DNA of 64,000 nt from Pleomorphomonas carboxyditropha (GCF_002770725.1 NZ_NQVN01000009.1:1-64000), one strand, 5' to 3'; counted from the first letter of the stretch, positions 17,353 through 26,655 are shown. Notes: generated from the sequence alone by a model not told the origin. Numbers and translations are program-made.

Positions 17353-19440
17353 TTAGTTAGCTTTGCCCATCACCTTTAGCGCAAAGGCGTATTCGAGGGC
17401 CGTTTCCTTCAGCTCGTCGAAGCGGCCGGAGGCGCCGCCGTGGCCGGCATCCATGTTGACGTGCATGACCTGCGCGTTGTCGTCGGTCTTGAGCGCCCGC
17501 AGGCGCGCCAGCCATTTCGCCGGCTCCCAGTAGGTGACGCGCGGGTCGGCAAGCCCGGCCAGCACGAACATCGGTGGGTAGTCCTGCGTCATGAGGTTTT
17601 CGTAAGGGCTATAGGACGCGATCAACTGGAAGTCGTCGATGCTTTCGAGCGGGTTGCCCCACTCGGGCCACTCCGGCGGGGTGAGCGGCAGCGTGGCATC
17701 GAGCATGGTGTTGAGCACGTCGACGAAGGGAACGGCGGCCAGCACCGCCCCCCAGAGGGAGGGCGCCATGTTGGCGACCGCGCCCATCAGCATGCCGCCG
17801 GCCGAGCCGCCATGGGCGACGATGCGGCCTTCCGAGGTAAAGCCTTTGTCGCAGAGATAGCGGGCAGCGGCGATGAAGTCCTTGAAGGTATTGGGCTTGT
17901 TGAGGTGCTTGCCGGCGAGGTACCACCGGTGCCCCTTTTCGTTGCCGCCGCGGATATGGGCGATGGCATAGACGAAGCCGCGGTCGACCAGCGACAGGAT
18001 GCGGGTCGAAAACGACGCCGGGATGGCAATTCCATAGGCGCCGTAGCCGTAGAGCAGGCAGGGCGCCGAGCCGTCGAGCGGCGTATCGGCGCGGTAGAGC
18101 AGGGTGACCGGCACGCTCTCGCCGTCGGCCGCCGGCGCCATGACACGGCGCGTCACGTAGTCGGACGGCTCGTGGCCGGACGGCACCTCCTGCGTCTTCC
18201 GCAGGAAGCGTTCGCCGGTCTCCATCTCGTAGTCGTAGACCTGCGCCGGCGTGGTCGGCGAGGAATAGGTGAAGCGCACGATGTTGGTGTCGAACTCGTA
18301 GGAACCCGACAGCCCGAGCGAATAGGCTTCCTCGGGGAAGGCGATGGCATGCTCGTGGCCGCTCGACAGCTCGCGGATGACGATGCGCGGCAGGCCTCCC
18401 ACCCGCTCGAGACGCACCATCCGACCCCGGAAGATCGACATCGACAGGATGAGCCGGCCCGGTTCGTGGGCGACGACATCGATCCAGTTGTCGCGGCCCG
18501 GGCTTTTGAGCGGCGCGTTGACGATCTTGAAGTCCTCGGCGCCATCGGCGTTGGTCAGGATGTAGACTCGGTCGTCGCCGTCGTCCTCGATCGAATACTC
18601 GACCTCGGTCTCCCGCGCCGTGACGAGGCGCGGCGGGCTGTCCGGCGCCTCGGCGTCGATCAGGCGGACCTCGGAGGTCTGGTGGTCGTGCGAATCGATG
18701 ACGATGAAGCGGCCGGACTGCGTCTTGTCGACGCCGCAGAAGAAGCCGGGGTCCTCCTCGACGTAAACGACGATGTCGTCCTCGGCCGGCGTGCCGATCA
18801 CATGGCGAAGCACCTTCTCGGTGCGGTGGTTGTCGTTGATGTAGGTGTAGAAGAAGGAGCGGGAATCGGCCGCCCAGGCGACGCCGCCGGAGGTGTTGGG
18901 AATCTCGTCGGCGAGATCGGCATCGGCGTCGAGGTCGCGGACGCGGATGACGTGGAATTCCGAGCCGGTGTCGTCGACGCTATAGGCGAGCAGCTTGTGG
19001 TCGGGGCTGTGGCTGGCGCCGCCCAGGCTGAAATAGGGTTTGCCGCGCGCCAGCTCGTCGGCGTCGAGCAGCAGTTCCTCCGGACCGCCGTCGCGCAGCG
19101 TGCGGACGAGGCGCGGATGCTGCGCTCCGGTGAGATAGCGGCTGGCATAGGCATAGGGGCCGTCCGGCAGCGGCACCGAGGAATCATCCTCGAGAATGCG
19201 CCCGCGCATCTCGGCCACCAGCGTCTTCTGCAGGCCGACGGTGTCGGCCATGTAGGCATCGCAGTAGGCGTTCTCGGCCTCGAGATGCGCCCGGATGGCC
19301 GGGTCGAGCAGATCGGGATCGCGCAGAACGTCCTGCCAGTTGTCGGCGCGAAGCCAGGCGTAGTCATCGACGAGGTCGACGTCGTGGATGGTCGTCACGA
19401 CGGGCCGCTTCTCGGCGCAAGGGGGCTTCATCTCGGTCAT
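17353..19440 (-). CDS. ptrB: Oligopeptidase B (S9 prolyl oligopeptidase family)
   Basis: 695 aa serine peptidase. The N-terminal half (to about residue 400) is the seven-bladed propeller, beginning with VDDYAWLRADNW. The C-terminal alpha/beta-hydrolase domain has the catalytic Ser in AHGGSAGGMLMG, Asp in LAGLADPRVTYWEPAKW and His in MDAGHGGASGRF. Oligopeptidase B cleaves short peptides after basic residues in the cytosol or periplasm; no signal peptide is seen here. The ATG at 19440 is chosen over a 20-codon longer frame because the family begins with the PP...P-rich segment and GGAGCG precedes it. Confidence 0.93.
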   Translation of the reverse strand: MTEMKPPCAEKRPVVTTIHDVDLVDDYAWLRADNWQDVLRDPDLLDPAIRAHLEAENAYCDAYMADTVGLQKTLVAEMRGRILEDDSSVPLPDGPYAYASRYLTGAQHPRLVRTLRDGGPEELLLDADELARGKPYFSLGGASHSPDHKLLAYSVDDTGSEFHVIRVRDLDADADLADEIPNTSGGVAWAADSRSFFYTYINDNHRTEKVLRHVIGTPAEDDIVVYVEEDPGFFCGVDKTQSGRFIVIDSHDHQTSEVRLIDAEAPDSPPRLVTARETEVEYSIEDDGDDRVYILTNADGAEDFKIVNAPLKSPGRDNWIDVVAHEPGRLILSMSIFRGRMVRLERVGGLPRIVIRELSSGHEHAIAFPEEAYSLGLSGSYEFDTNIVRFTYSSPTTPAQVYDYEMETGERFLRKTQEVPSGHEPSDYVTRRVMAPAADGESVPVTLLYRADTPLDGSAPCLLYGYGAYGIAIPASFSTRILSLVDRGFVYAIAHIRGGNEKGHRWYLAGKHLNKPNTFKDFIAAARYLCDKGFTSEGRIVAHGGSAGGMLMGAVANMAPSLWGAVLAAVPFVDVLNTMLDATLPLTPPEWPEWGNPLESIDDFQLIASYSPYENLMTQDYPPMFVLAGLADPRVTYWEPAKWLARLRALKTDDNAQVMHVNMDAGHGGASGRFDELKETALEYAFALKVMGKAN

Positions 19441-19523
19441 GGACGCTCCGAAAACTGCAAAACGGCTGGAGGGATATCCCCAAAGGTGCCGGCGGGGCAA
19501 CAGTCAAACACGCCGTCGCGCGA

Positions 19524-19877
19524 TCAGGTTCCGACAATATCGAGGTCGGCCGTGCCTTGCCGATCCTCGGTTTCGACGATCCAGCAGTCGCCGTCGAAGC
19601 GCCGCTCGGACTGCAGGCGGGCGTCGACGTCCGGCTCCGGCGCGCCGGCGAGCAGCGGCTCGAACACCCGGCCGTCGGCGACCGCCGGGTCGATGTCGTC
19701 GAGGTAGACTTGCGGCGCCGGGCCGTAGAGATCGGCGGTGCCGTCGAGGCGCGACACCTTGACGAAAATGGCGCCGGCCTCCGCTGCGCCCTTGCGGACC
19801 ACCGCGGTGAACAAGCCGGCGTCGTTGCGCCGGCGGACGTAGGCCGAAACGAAGAAATCGGAGGTGATGCGGGCCAT
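19524..19877 (-). CDS. DUF1491-family protein
   Basis: 117 aa starting MARITSDFFVSAYVRR, followed by AGLFTAVVRKGAAEAGAIFVKVSRLDG and ending with a Cys-Trp containing strand DGDCWIVETED. This pattern corresponds to DUF1491, small basic alphaproteobacterial proteins of unknown function, frequently located near peptidoglycan-binding or protease genes. The ATG at 19877 is used because family similarity begins there, though the frame is open upstream. It lies between oligopeptidase B and the peptidoglycan-binding protein on the same strand. Confidence 0.8.
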   Translation of the reverse strand: MARITSDFFVSAYVRRRNDAGLFTAVVRKGAAEAGAIFVKVSRLDGTADLYGPAPQVYLDDIDPAVADGRVFEPLLAGAPEPDVDARLQSERRFDGDCWIVETEDRQGTADLDIVGT

Positions 19878-20007
19878 GGCCGTGCTCGAAGGCGGAACCT
19901 GCCGTTCAAACCACGGACCGCCGCCGGGAGCAAGGGTTGCCTGGCGCGGTGACATCGGCACTCGGTCGGCGCCGATGACAATTGAGTGATCGAGGTCGGT
20001 CTCGGCC

Positions 20008-20898
20008 CTAGAGACCGCCCACCTTGACGAGCTGGCCGATGAAGGCCTCGTCGATCACGCCGCTCTGCGGCAGGTTGTAATAGGCCTGGAAACGCCTGAT
20101 GGCCTCGCGCGTCTCGGCCGACATCACGCCGTCGATGGCGACCGGGCCGAACCCCTGTTGCGACAGCGAGCGCTGGATTCGCGCCAGATTGGTATTGGCC
20201 GCCGCCGGCGCGACATCCGCCGTGGATGCCGCCGCAGCGGACGCCGTGCCGGCGGCCGCCGGCGCCGTCGAGGCGATGAGATCGCCGATGCCGTCGCTGG
20301 AGGCGGCGGCGGCCGGCGTCCCGTCGGCGGCGGGCTCCATGGCGGCGGCGCCCGGCTTGGGGGGCGGCACCGGGGCGGGGGAGGCCGTCGGCAGCGAGGC
20401 GAGGGTCAGCGGATCGGCGGCGATCGCAGCCTCGCCGTTGAGGCTGGTCTTCGGCCGCACGGACCGGATGGCGAGCAGGACGTTGTTCGACGGCGCGCCG
20501 GTCGGCGTCAGGCGGAAGGCCCGCTCGAAGGCGAGGATGGCCTGGGAGGTCTGCGGACCGTCGAGGCCGTCGACTTCGCCCTTGTAGTAGCCGAAGTCCT
20601 TCAGGCCCTGCTGGATGTCGGCGATCAGGCTGTGGTCGGTGGCGCCGGCCGCCGAGCCGTCGGACGACCGGAGCGCCGGCGGCTGCGCGACGGCCAAGTC
20701 GGCGGGCGCGGCGGGGCGGGTGCCGACGAACAGCGGCGCCGGATGGGCGCGCGGCTGCAAGGCAAGGGCGTTGGCCATGATGGCAACGGCGGTGGCCGTC
20801 ATCATCAGGCCGCCGACCGTGACCATCGGATTGCCGACGGCCCCCCTGACCAGGAGGGCGACAAGTCCCGTTTTGTCGTGGGTCTTGCGTCCCGCCAT
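20008..20898 (-). CDS. Peptidoglycan-binding domain protein
   Basis: 296 aa. Residues 17-45 are one transmembrane segment (inner-membrane anchor). Two PG_binding_1 modules follow: residues about 92-145 (IADIQQGLKDFGYYKGEVDGLDG) and 238-290 (LARIQRSLSQQGFGPVAIDG), separated by an Ala/Pro/Ser-rich linker suited to the periplasm. Such proteins tether the membrane to the cell wall or sense it. Only 3 bp separate it from the upstream sensor kinase gene on the same strand, so the two are almost certainly co-transcribed and may work together. Confidence 0.88.
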   Translation of the reverse strand: MAGRKTHDKTGLVALLVRGAVGNPMVTVGGLMMTATAVAIMANALALQPRAHPAPLFVGTRPAAPADLAVAQPPALRSSDGSAAGATDHSLIADIQQGLKDFGYYKGEVDGLDGPQTSQAILAFERAFRLTPTGAPSNNVLLAIRSVRPKTSLNGEAAIAADPLTLASLPTASPAPVPPPKPGAAAMEPAADGTPAAAASSDGIGDLIASTAPAAAGTASAAAASTADVAPAAANTNLARIQRSLSQQGFGPVAIDGVMSAETREAIRRFQAYYNLPQSGVIDEAFIGQLVKVGGL

Positions 20899-20901
20899 GT
20901 C

Positions 20902-22689
20902 TCAGGCCCTCCGCGCCACGCGCTGGATCTGGTCGATGTCCAGAACGCGGGAAATTGGCTCGACCCCGTCGCGCGACGGCTGCATCGGCAGCAGGACCGT
21001 GACGGTGGTGCCCTTGCCCAGGTCGGAATCGATCATCACCTGGCCGCCGTGCAGCGCCACCAGGCCCTTCACCACCGAAAGCCCCAGGCCGGTGCCGGCC
21101 TGCTTGCGGTCATAGCCGGTCTCGGCTTGGAAGAACGGACTGCCGACGCGGCAGAGATCCGGTTCGGCGATGCCGATGCCGTTGTCCCGCACCGCGATGG
21201 CCATGCGGCGTCCCTGGCGGCGGACCGAGCACACCACGAGGCCGCCGCGGTTGGAGAACTTCACCGCGTTGGACAGCAGGTTGAGAACGATCTGGCGGCA
21301 GGCGCGCGGATCGGCGACCAGCTCGGGCAGGTTGGGCTCGATGTCGCAGGTCAGCGCGATGCCGGCTTTCTCGGCCTGCGGCGCCATCATCTGGCGGCAG
21401 CGGTCGACCAGCGGACCGACGCGGAAGGCCTCCGGATTGACGTCGAACGAACCGCACTCGATCTTCGACAGGTCGAGGATGTCGTTGACCACCTGCAGGA
21501 GGTGCTCGCCGGACTCCTTGATGAGGCCGGAATATTCCCGCTGCCGGTCGAATTCGAACTTGCCGAACAGTTCCTGGTTGAGAATGTCGGAGAAGCCGAT
21601 GATGGCGTTGAGCGGCGTCCGCAGTTCGTGGCTCATGTTGGCGAGGAAGCGGGTCTTGGCGAGGTTGGCCGCCTCCGAATCGACGCGAAGGTTTTCGAGC
21701 TCCGCCTCGTGCCGCTTGCGCTCGGAGATGTCGCGGGTGACGGTCACCACCGCGTCGTCGCCCTGCTCGTCGGCCAGATGCCGCATGTGCGATTCGACCC
21801 AGATCCAGCCGTCGGTGTCCTGTTCCTCGCCGCAGCGCAGGCGGTACTCGACGCGGGCGGCGCCCTGGTGCAGCGCCACGGAGATGGCGGAAAGATAGGC
21901 CGGGCGGTCGCCGATGTGGACGCGGCGGAACAGGCCCTCCGCCACCAGGTCGGCCGGCCGCACCGACAGGAGGCGCATGGCGGCCGGGGAGGCGAAGGTG
22001 ACGTCGCCGGAGGGATTGTGGCAGGTCACGAGGTCGCTCATCGCCTCGGCGAGCAACCGGTAGCGCTGCTCCTGGCGGGCGATGGACAGCGAGGTGGCGC
22101 GCTCCCGCCGCTCGATGCTGATTGCCACGCCCGAGGCGTAGCCGAGGGCGATCACGCAGGCGAGGAAGCTCATGGTCGTGTTGTCGCCGGCAAAGGCGAG
22201 ATTGTGCCCGGCCTCGCCGGTGGCGGTAAGGGCGGCGGTCAGCAGGAAGCCGGCGCCGCTGATCAGCGCCGCGCCGGTGACCGTCGAGCGCCGGCCCGAC
22301 AGCGCCGCCTCGATCGGCGCGATCGCGAACCAGACGACGGCGAACGATCCGAGACCGCCGGTATGGAGCGCGACCCAGACCGCGAGGATGGTCAGGATGG
22401 CCGCCGATAGCAGGAAGCCCTGCGCCAGACGGCCCGTGCGGGACACGAACAGCGCGACGAGAATCTCCAGCCCCAGGACGGACAGGGTGGTGGCGGTGAA
22501 GCCTGCCGACGATGCGTCGACGGCGAGCGCCGGCGGAATGAGGCCGAAGGCGGCAAACCCGCTGATCAGATGCGAGGCAATGAACCCCCTGTGCCTGTTG
22601 ACCTCGACCGGATCGTCGGCCACCGAGCTATGCACAAGGTGATCGAACGAGCGCTCCAGCGCGGCTCTGAGCTCACAGTTACGCAACAC
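20902..22689 (-). CDS. DivJ-like PAS sensor histidine kinase
   Basis: About 595 aa from a GTG at 22689; the frame is open to 22836 but the extra 49 codons lack the third-position GC bias of the gene, so I prefer the shorter form. Residues about 40-200 contain five or six membrane helices, then a PAS domain (LLAEAMSDLVTCHNPSG) with PAC (VTVTRDISERKRHEAE), the H-box FLANMSHELRTPLNAIIGF, N-box IVLNLLSNAVKFSNRGG and G-boxes DNGIGI and GTGLGLSVVKGL. The multi-helix membrane plus PAS arrangement and H-box are those of DivJ/CbrA-type kinases that phosphorylate the cell-cycle regulator DivK. It is transcribed with the peptidoglycan-binding gene. Confidence 0.85.
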   Translation of the reverse strand: MLRNCELRAALERSFDHLVHSSVADDPVEVNRHRGFIASHLISGFAAFGLIPPALAVDASSAGFTATTLSVLGLEILVALFVSRTGRLAQGFLLSAAILTILAVWVALHTGGLGSFAVVWFAIAPIEAALSGRRSTVTGAALISGAGFLLTAALTATGEAGHNLAFAGDNTTMSFLACVIALGYASGVAISIERRERATSLSIARQEQRYRLLAEAMSDLVTCHNPSGDVTFASPAAMRLLSVRPADLVAEGLFRRVHIGDRPAYLSAISVALHQGAARVEYRLRCGEEQDTDGWIWVESHMRHLADEQGDDAVVTVTRDISERKRHEAELENLRVDSEAANLAKTRFLANMSHELRTPLNAIIGFSDILNQELFGKFEFDRQREYSGLIKESGEHLLQVVNDILDLSKIECGSFDVNPEAFRVGPLVDRCRQMMAPQAEKAGIALTCDIEPNLPELVADPRACRQIVLNLLSNAVKFSNRGGLVVCSVRRQGRRMAIAVRDNGIGIAEPDLCRVGSPFFQAETGYDRKQAGTGLGLSVVKGLVALHGGQVMIDSDLGKGTTVTVLLPMQPSRDGVEPISRVLDIDQIQRVARRA

Positions 22690-23188
22690 GCATCCCCATC
22701 GCAGGCGGGTCGGCAACTTTTGCGGGAATTCCGCGCGGTCGCCGCCGACATGCCGGCCCTCGTTCCGAAGATTTTCCGCTGTTGGCGGGCCTGCTCCGGG
22801 CTGGGCCATTTGTCTTTTCTGAAACCACGGTGCCACGTGCCCCTTTATGGAATGTTGATGGCGGGCACGGGACGAGGGGGTGAGGCGCCTTCAAAAAGGG
22901 ATTTGGTCGAAAAGATCGAATTCACGGTTAAGCATGGGTGAACACCCTCGCGAGCTATCCGGAAACCCACGATAAACCTCACGAATTCGGCGTGCCGCGT
23001 CGCGAAGGGGGCGGATCGATAAAATTGAACTCAAATTTTCGTCGAATTTTCCTGCAATTTGAATGACCGGCCTAATTCGATCCTAAAACGTCCCTGCTAG
23101 ATCGGGAACATCGAACGGACAGCGACGGTTTCGACCGCGAAAGATCCGAACGCCCTTTGAGGGGCGATGAACAACAGGGAATTGCATC
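22690..23188. other. Intergenic region, divergent promoters
   Basis: About 500 bp separate the DivJ-like kinase and the DUF5330 gene. Composition falls towards AT from about 22900 to 23060, with clustered AATTT tracts. A TTAAGCAT element at 22926-22933 resembles a CtrA half-site but is a single weak match. I see no gene or repeat. Confidence 0.5.
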
Positions 23189-23566
23189 ATGATGTTTCTC
23201 CTGAGGACGGCATTCTGGCTGTCCGTGGTCATCTTCCTCATTCCCGTCGACCACGCGGCCGAGCAGCAGGCCCGGACGGCCGAGGTGCAGCCGATCGGGG
23301 CGCTCGAGGCGGCAAGCGCCGCCCAGGCGACCCTCTCCGACATGAGCGGCTTCTGCGGCCGCAACCCCACCGCCTGCGAAATCGGCGGCCGGGTCGCCAC
23401 CACTTTCATGCTGAAGGCCCAGACCGGCGCCCGCATGGTCTACGACTTCATCGACCGTTCGCTCGACGACAAGGCCGGCGCCGCCAACGTGGATCACGGC
23501 ACGCTGACCGCCACCGACCTCGCCCCCGCCTGGCGCGGACCGGGCAAGGCGCCGCAGGGCATCTGA
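23189..23566 (+). CDS. DUF5330-like small exported protein
   Basis: 125 aa. The N-terminal MMFLLRTAFWLSVVIFLIPV is a signal peptide or anchor. A FCGRNPTACEIG motif near residue 53 is the paired-cysteine block shared by Rhizobiales DUF5330 proteins, followed by an amphipathic helix ARMVYDFIDRSL. Function unknown; periplasmic location inferred. A second ATG follows the first directly. It is followed by sufE after 157 bp on the same strand. Confidence 0.8.
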   Translation: MMFLLRTAFWLSVVIFLIPVDHAAEQQARTAEVQPIGALEAASAAQATLSDMSGFCGRNPTACEIGGRVATTFMLKAQTGARMVYDFIDRSLDDKAGAANVDHGTLTATDLAPAWRGPGKAPQGI

Positions 23567-23723
23567 TCCGGCCGGTCGGCCCGATGCCTGTCGCCACAAT
23601 TTCCCTGCCCGGCGACCATGTCCGCCGGGAACTCGACCGCCGCGACCCATGGTCCGGCGGTCTCTTTCTTTACCGCCGCCGGCGGTCTATACCGGGCCGG
23701 CGCAACGAATATGGAGACGGAAC

Positions 23724-24146
23724 GTGGCGGCGACCCTCGACGAAATCCGCGAGAACTTCTCGCTTCTCGACGACTGGGAAGATCGCTACCGCTACGTGAT
23801 CGAGCTCGGCAAGGAGCTGGAGCCGCTCGCCGAGGGCGACCACAGCGAGGACAACAAGGTGCGCGGCTGCGTCAGCCAGGTCTGGCTCAAGCCGCATCTG
23901 TCCGCCGACAAGGTCGATCCGGTGCTGACTTTCGTCGGAGATTCCGACGCCCTGATCGTTCGCGGGCTGATCGCCATCCTGCACGCCACCTATTCGGGCA
24001 AGCCCGTCTCGGAGGTGCTGTCGATCGATCCCGAGGCGATCTTCAACGAACTGAACCTGCGCGAACATCTCACGCCGCAACGCTCGAACGGCCTGCGGTC
24101 GATGGTCGAGCGCCTGCGCAAGATCGCCCAGGACGCCGGAGGCTGA
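23724..24146 (+). CDS. sufE: SufE-family Fe-S cluster assembly sulfur acceptor
   Basis: 140 aa. It accepts persulfide sulfur from the cysteine desulfurase SufS and passes it to the SUF scaffold. The family pattern is intact: ENFSLLDDWEDRYRYVIELGK, then the active-site Cys in NKVRGCVSQVWL, then the helix GLIAILHATYSGK and the final HLTPQRSNGLRSMVERL. It starts at a GTG with GGAGACGGA upstream; no ATG suits the conserved N-terminus. No other suf genes are adjacent, as is common for this gene. Confidence 0.94.
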   Translation: MAATLDEIRENFSLLDDWEDRYRYVIELGKELEPLAEGDHSEDNKVRGCVSQVWLKPHLSADKVDPVLTFVGDSDALIVRGLIAILHATYSGKPVSEVLSIDPEAIFNELNLREHLTPQRSNGLRSMVERLRKIAQDAGG

Positions 24147-24198
24147 GGAGCAATTCCGGCCCGGGAGCGTCGCCGGTGCTGAATCGGCCGCAAAAGAA

Positions 24199-24221
24199 AA
24201 GCCCGGCGGGAAGCCGGGCTT
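24199..24221 (-). terminator. Intrinsic terminator of mucR
   Basis: AAGCCCGGC / GCCGGGCTT, a 9-bp perfect stem with a 5-nt loop. On the minus strand it is followed by TTTTCTTTTG, a good T-rich tail. It lies 26 bp after the mucR stop and also in the path of sufE transcription. Confidence 0.85.
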
Positions 24222-24246
24222 GTCATGGTTCGTCGGGCGGGGCCGA

Positions 24247-24666
24247 TCAGCGGCTGCGGCGACGCTGCTGGCCGAGGCCCATCTTCTTGGCGAGATCCGA
24301 ACGGGCGGCCGCATAGTTGGGGGCGACCATCGGATAGTCGGCCGGCAGGCCCCACTTCTCGCGATATTCTTCCGGCGACATGTTGTAGTGGGTGCGCAGG
24401 TGCCGCTTGAGCGACTTGAACTTCTTCCCGTCCTCAAGGCAGATGATGTAGTCGTTGGTCACCGACTTCTTGACCGGAACGGCCGGGCGCACCGGCTCGG
24501 CTTCGACTTCCTGCGGAGCCCCGCCCTGCACGCGGTTGAGAGCGCCGACAACGTCGAAGATCAGGTTCGGCAGTTCCGAAGCCGGTACGGAATTGTTGCC
24601 GACATAAGCGGCGACGATATGCGCGGCTAGGTCGATTATCGTCAGGTCGTCTTCCATCTCGCTCAT
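24247..24666 (-). CDS. mucR: MucR/Ros-family zinc-finger transcriptional regulator
   Basis: 139 aa. The C-terminal zinc-finger region reads [23 protein letters not shown] followed by the family-diagnostic [19 protein letters not shown]. The first metal pair is CxxD (Cys-Leu-Glu-Asp) rather than the CxxC of Agrobacterium Ros, a variant known in MucR homologues where Asp serves or zinc is dispensable. The N-terminal 50 residues ([21 protein letters not shown]) form the oligomerisation domain. MucR proteins are H-NS-like silencers binding AT-rich DNA, controlling exopolysaccharide, motility and cell-cycle genes. The AT-rich upstream region fits autoregulation. Confidence 0.96.
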   Translation of the reverse strand: MSEMEDDLTIIDLAAHIVAAYVGNNSVPASELPNLIFDVVGALNRVQGGAPQEVEAEPVRPAVPVKKSVTNDYIICLEDGKKFKSLKRHLRTHYNMSPEEYREKWGLPADYPMVAPNYAAARSDLAKKMGLGQQRRRSR

Positions 24667-25123
24667 CTTTGTACCTGTCCTGCTTGAATTCGGATATTTC
24701 TGTTGCGTCTCATTAACTTCTCAGCCAGGTGAGAACTTTTGGAAGAATTCTACCTGCAAAACCGCAACAAACTCATGATCTGCTGTCGGACATCTCATTA
24801 CAGCGCTTCAAAAATGAAAACAAGTGGAACTTGGACAAGAGTGACACCAATACGATGAAAACCGCATTCCCACCCAGCGAATGCTAGGAAAATATCCACA
24901 AGACGCTCGCAGCACACTGAAGTTGCCTGTGCATGGACAGGCTGTCGCATTGGTGAGACCGAGCTCATGCCGCCGAAATCCGGCCCGGGGCGCAAGATGG
25001 ATCGAATCATGACCGTCTTGCCGGCCATGGCGGCGCGGCCCGAAGGGAGACGGACAGTTTATCCGGGATGGCCCGACGGCCGCGCCGCCGACGCGAAATA
25101 GGCCCGCAGAATAAAGCCTGGCC
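24667..25123. other. AT-rich intergenic region upstream of mucR
   Basis: About 460 bp between mucR and the DUF2336 gene (both minus strand). From 24667 to about 24900 it is the most AT-rich stretch nearby, with several AAAAT/GAAAA tracts, and is the likely mucR promoter and MucR binding region. A 76-codon open frame on the minus strand (24798-25028) has no family resemblance or coding bias and is not called. Confidence 0.55.
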
Positions 25124-26257
25124 TCAAGCGCGGTCGCGTCTGATCTGCGGCGTCTCGGCCGGCTTTTCGCCGTGGCTGCCCCCGCTCGCCGTCGCGCGGA
25201 CGGGCGTGCCGGCCTGGGCCTGCGGCACGTGAACCGGCGCCCGCCTCGCGGCGGGAACCACGCCGCGCCAGCGGTCGACCAGGAGCAGCGCCGAGCGAAG
25301 CGACACCATCTCGTAGAGGTCGACGAGCCGCTTGACGTCGAAATAGCTGCGCGTGTCGTCGACGCCGGAGAACAGGATGACGCGGGTGGCGATGCCGGTG
25401 TCGACGCCGGCCGCCTTCAGGCAGATCGACAGCGGCTCGCCGCCCTGATCGGCGAGCAGCCGCACCAGGAACGGGGCGTCGAGACCGGTGATGTCCGACA
25501 GCATCCGCGCCATGGCCTCGGTGTTGCGCTGCAGGCAGGCGCGGGCGAGCGTCGCCACCTTGTCGGCATCGGGCATCGGCACGCGCGGCAGCGGCCGGCG
25601 GGCGGCGAACTCCCGGAGCGCGGCGATTTCCAGCGCCTGGATGACGCGGCGGCGGCCGCGGCCGTCGAGATCGAGGAACAGGTCGATCAGGTCGGTGTCC
25701 TGCACGTCGTCCATGCGGGCGGCGAGAAGCCGGGCCAGCCGCGGATTGCCGTGCGCGTTCTCCACCAGGTGCCGGACGGCGCTGGGCGAGAAATGCAGGC
25801 TAGGATTGGCGGCGAGCGCCGTCAGGCCATCGGCGCGCATGCGTCCGAGCAGCGCCTCCACGACGGCCGGCTGAAGGTTCTTGCGGGCGGCGATCATCTC
25901 GAGATGGCTCGGCGAGGCGGTCGCCGCCAGCGCCAGCAACTGCCCCTCGGATATGCTTTTCGACTTCTCGATCATCACCGAGGAAACGGGGAATATGTCG
26001 TGCAGCAACGACCGCATGACCGACGCCGGCACCTCGCTGTAGTCGGCGAGAAGGGTGGCGATGCGAATGCGGTCCTGAAGGCCCGTCACCTTGAGCAGTT
26101 GCGCCGCCAGCTCTTCGTACATGGCGGTTTCCGAGCGCGTGTGAACGGGCTCCGACACGTAAAGCTCGGTCGCCTCCCTGAGAAGGGAGCGGGATCGCGC
26201 GCCGTCGCTGCCTTTGACGAGGCCGAAAATGCCGCTTGAAAACGGGGGCGACGCCAT
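25124..26257 (-). CDS. DUF2336 protein (helical-repeat, unknown function)
   Basis: 377 aa, mostly helical with short repeats such as LLRDAT, RNLQPAVVEALLGR and NPSLHFSPSAVRHLVENA that look like HEAT-like units; this is the pattern of DUF2336, a family of alphaproteobacterial soluble proteins. Some members are linked to cell-cycle and surface-attachment control, but no biochemical activity is established. Residues 340-377 are a disordered Pro/Ala tail. ATG at 26257 follows GGGATGG; the frame is open 130 codons further but that sequence is not conserved-looking. Confidence 0.83.
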   Translation of the reverse strand: MASPPFSSGIFGLVKGSDGARSRSLLREATELYVSEPVHTRSETAMYEELAAQLLKVTGLQDRIRIATLLADYSEVPASVMRSLLHDIFPVSSVMIEKSKSISEGQLLALAATASPSHLEMIAARKNLQPAVVEALLGRMRADGLTALAANPSLHFSPSAVRHLVENAHGNPRLARLLAARMDDVQDTDLIDLFLDLDGRGRRRVIQALEIAALREFAARRPLPRVPMPDADKVATLARACLQRNTEAMARMLSDITGLDAPFLVRLLADQGGEPLSICLKAAGVDTGIATRVILFSGVDDTRSYFDVKRLVDLYEMVSLRSALLLVDRWRGVVPAARRAPVHVPQAQAGTPVRATASGGSHGEKPAETPQIRRDRA

Positions 26258-26463
26258 TTCAAAGCCATCCCGAACATGAGTGTTTCGCCGCCGATTCTGG
26301 CCATGTCGACCGGCAGCCGAACATGCTGAGAATGCCGTCCAAATCGTAAACCATTTGTTAACTCTGGCGACGGAATGATGATGGAACGAGGCGAAAGTGC
26401 TTGAGCGCGGCAATCGTCCAAGCGCGTTATTCGCTGTGAACCTTTCCGGCCCTGGAGGGTGCC

Positions 26464-26655
26464 GTGGGCGAGGTGGTAGCTTTCGGTCTGCCGGCCATCC
26501 GTGCGCGTCGAAAACCGACGAACGGTTTTTGCGAGGTAACCGTTCTGCCGTCCCGTGCCGGCGACGAGCCCGATCCGGCCGCCTCACCCAAATCGCCGAA
26601 GCGGCGGACGGCTCGCAAGCCGGGCGGGGTATCGCGCCGGCCGGCATCCGCCTGA
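26464..26655 (+). CDS. Candidate small basic protein
   Basis: 63 aa from a GTG with GGAGGG five bases before it. The start VGEVVAFGLPAIRARRKP resembles the xEVVAFxxR-type start of many tiny alphaproteobacterial proteins, and the C-terminal half is Arg/Lys/Pro rich (PKSPKRRTARKP). No family recognised; expression is unproven, and it lies in the 486-bp gap between divergent genes. Confidence 0.4.
   Translation: MGEVVAFGLPAIRARRKPTNGFCEVTVLPSRAGDEPDPAASPKSPKRRTARKPGGVSRRPASA

Noticed and set aside
22926-22933. TTAAGCAT element as a CtrA site before the DivJ-like kinase
   Set aside because: A single imperfect half-site without a second arm at the right spacing.
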